64,000 bases of DNA from an uncultured Clostridia bacterium (GTDB taxonomy: Bacteria; Bacillota; Clostridia; TANB77; CAG-465): positions 188,483 to 252,482 of the forward strand of contig CALXEQ010000001.1 of assembly GCA_944387375.1 (NCBI GenBank), read 5' to 3'. The notes below the pieces were generated by a model. The model made no database searches. It saw only the letters and a list, made by a program, of their open reading frames with translations, and was not told the origin of the DNA. Position numbers and translations under genes: made by a program. This document shows, piece after piece, positions 63,860 to 64,000 of this stretch (its first letter is position 1; each line of letters begins with the position of its first letter).

Positions 63860-64000
63860 ATGAAAATAATTGGAAAAGTTGCAACTATAATTTTTAAAAA
63901 CGATAAAAATAATTGGACAGTATTATTATTAAAACAAAATAGTGATTTTATTACTTGTGTTGGTGAAACAGATGAAATAGAAGTAGATGACGAAATAGAG
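63860..64000 (+). CDS. recD2: ATP-dependent RecD2-like DNA helicase, N-terminal fragment
   Basis: 47 codons before the window ends. The ATG follows AAAGGTG by five bases. IIGKVATIIFKNDKNNWTVL matches the N-terminal beta-barrel domain of RecD2 (V-x-x-I-I-F-x-N-x-N-N-x-x-T-V), followed by TCVGETDEI. RecD2 is a 5'-3' helicase of Firmicutes used in DNA repair. Only the start is visible, so the helicase motifs cannot be checked. Confidence 0.7.
   Translation, partial: MKIIGKVATIIFKNDKNNWTVLLLKQNSDFITCVGETDEIEVDDEIE

Overview
The window reads as chromosomal DNA of a strongly AT-rich, Gram-positive, endospore-forming member of the Clostridia (inference). The support is: AT-rich codon use; AGGAGG-type ribosome binding sites before nearly every gene; sigma-A type promoters with 17-bp spacers; a Firmicutes gene set (ylmH, mtaB, DUF4321, mreBCD, PBP2, priA, EndoA-type MazF, lepA, recD2); sporulation or cortex genes (ylbJ, pdaA, spoVB); and secreted proteins with Ig-like (BIG2), LRR_5 and dockerin domains of the kind found in gut clostridia. 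I see no rRNA, tRNA, CRISPR array, prophage or insertion sequence.

Layout. Bases 1-8.9 kb: a minus-strand membrane-anchored protein, then a plus-strand run dusB-ylmH-mtaB-DUF4321-mreB-mreC-mreD-PBP2 joining tRNA modification and RNA quality control to the cell-elongation machine. 9-11.3 kb: a TIM-barrel sugar isomerase-like protein and a phosphomannomutase/phosphoglucomutase. 11.3-30.3 kb: a large surface-polysaccharide locus with GT2, GT4, GT32, DUF4422 and GT-C-like transferases, a two-gene ABC exporter, a Wzx-like flippase, UDP-galactopyranose mutase (glf), a polysaccharide deacetylase and galE. glf and galE together predict a galactofuranose-containing polymer. The locus includes an unusual glycosyltransferase trio (13.96-18.6 kb). 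30.4-36.1 kb: a 43-aa plus 550-aa cytoplasmic pair of unknown function, an SDR reductase, a solitary thermolysin-propeptide-like protein, a small Met/Gln/Tyr-rich protein, ylbJ and an RlmI-like methyltransferase. 36.1-41.1 kb: rpoZ, a cytidylate-kinase-like protein, priA and a beta-CASP metallohydrolase.

41.1-50.5 kb: an anchored protein, a MazF toxin without a visible antitoxin, PBP1A, a phosphodiester glycosidase-like protein, an anchored unknown, uppP, a GH25 lysozyme with dockerin, and a degenerate histidine-kinase-like protein. 50.6-52.4 kb: a secreted or anchored protein whose reading frame is interrupted by a +1 shift, followed by about 390 bp of hairpin-rich non-coding DNA. 52.4-59 kb: an Smr-domain protein, lepA and two dockerin-bearing LRR_5 proteins. 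59-64 kb: a pdaA-spoVB operon, a histidine phosphatase, an Rpn-family nuclease, an unknown protein and the start of recD2.

The dominant theme is cell-envelope building: elongasome, PBPs, lipid-carrier recycling, polysaccharide synthesis and export, spore cortex, and dockerin proteins that presumably dock on a scaffold encoded elsewhere. The best candidates for undescribed biology are the glycosyltransferase trio with its decayed GT32 domain, the frame-interrupted secreted protein with its possible attenuator leader and structured 3' region, the 43/550-aa pair, and the three dockerin proteins sharing one dockerin signature.
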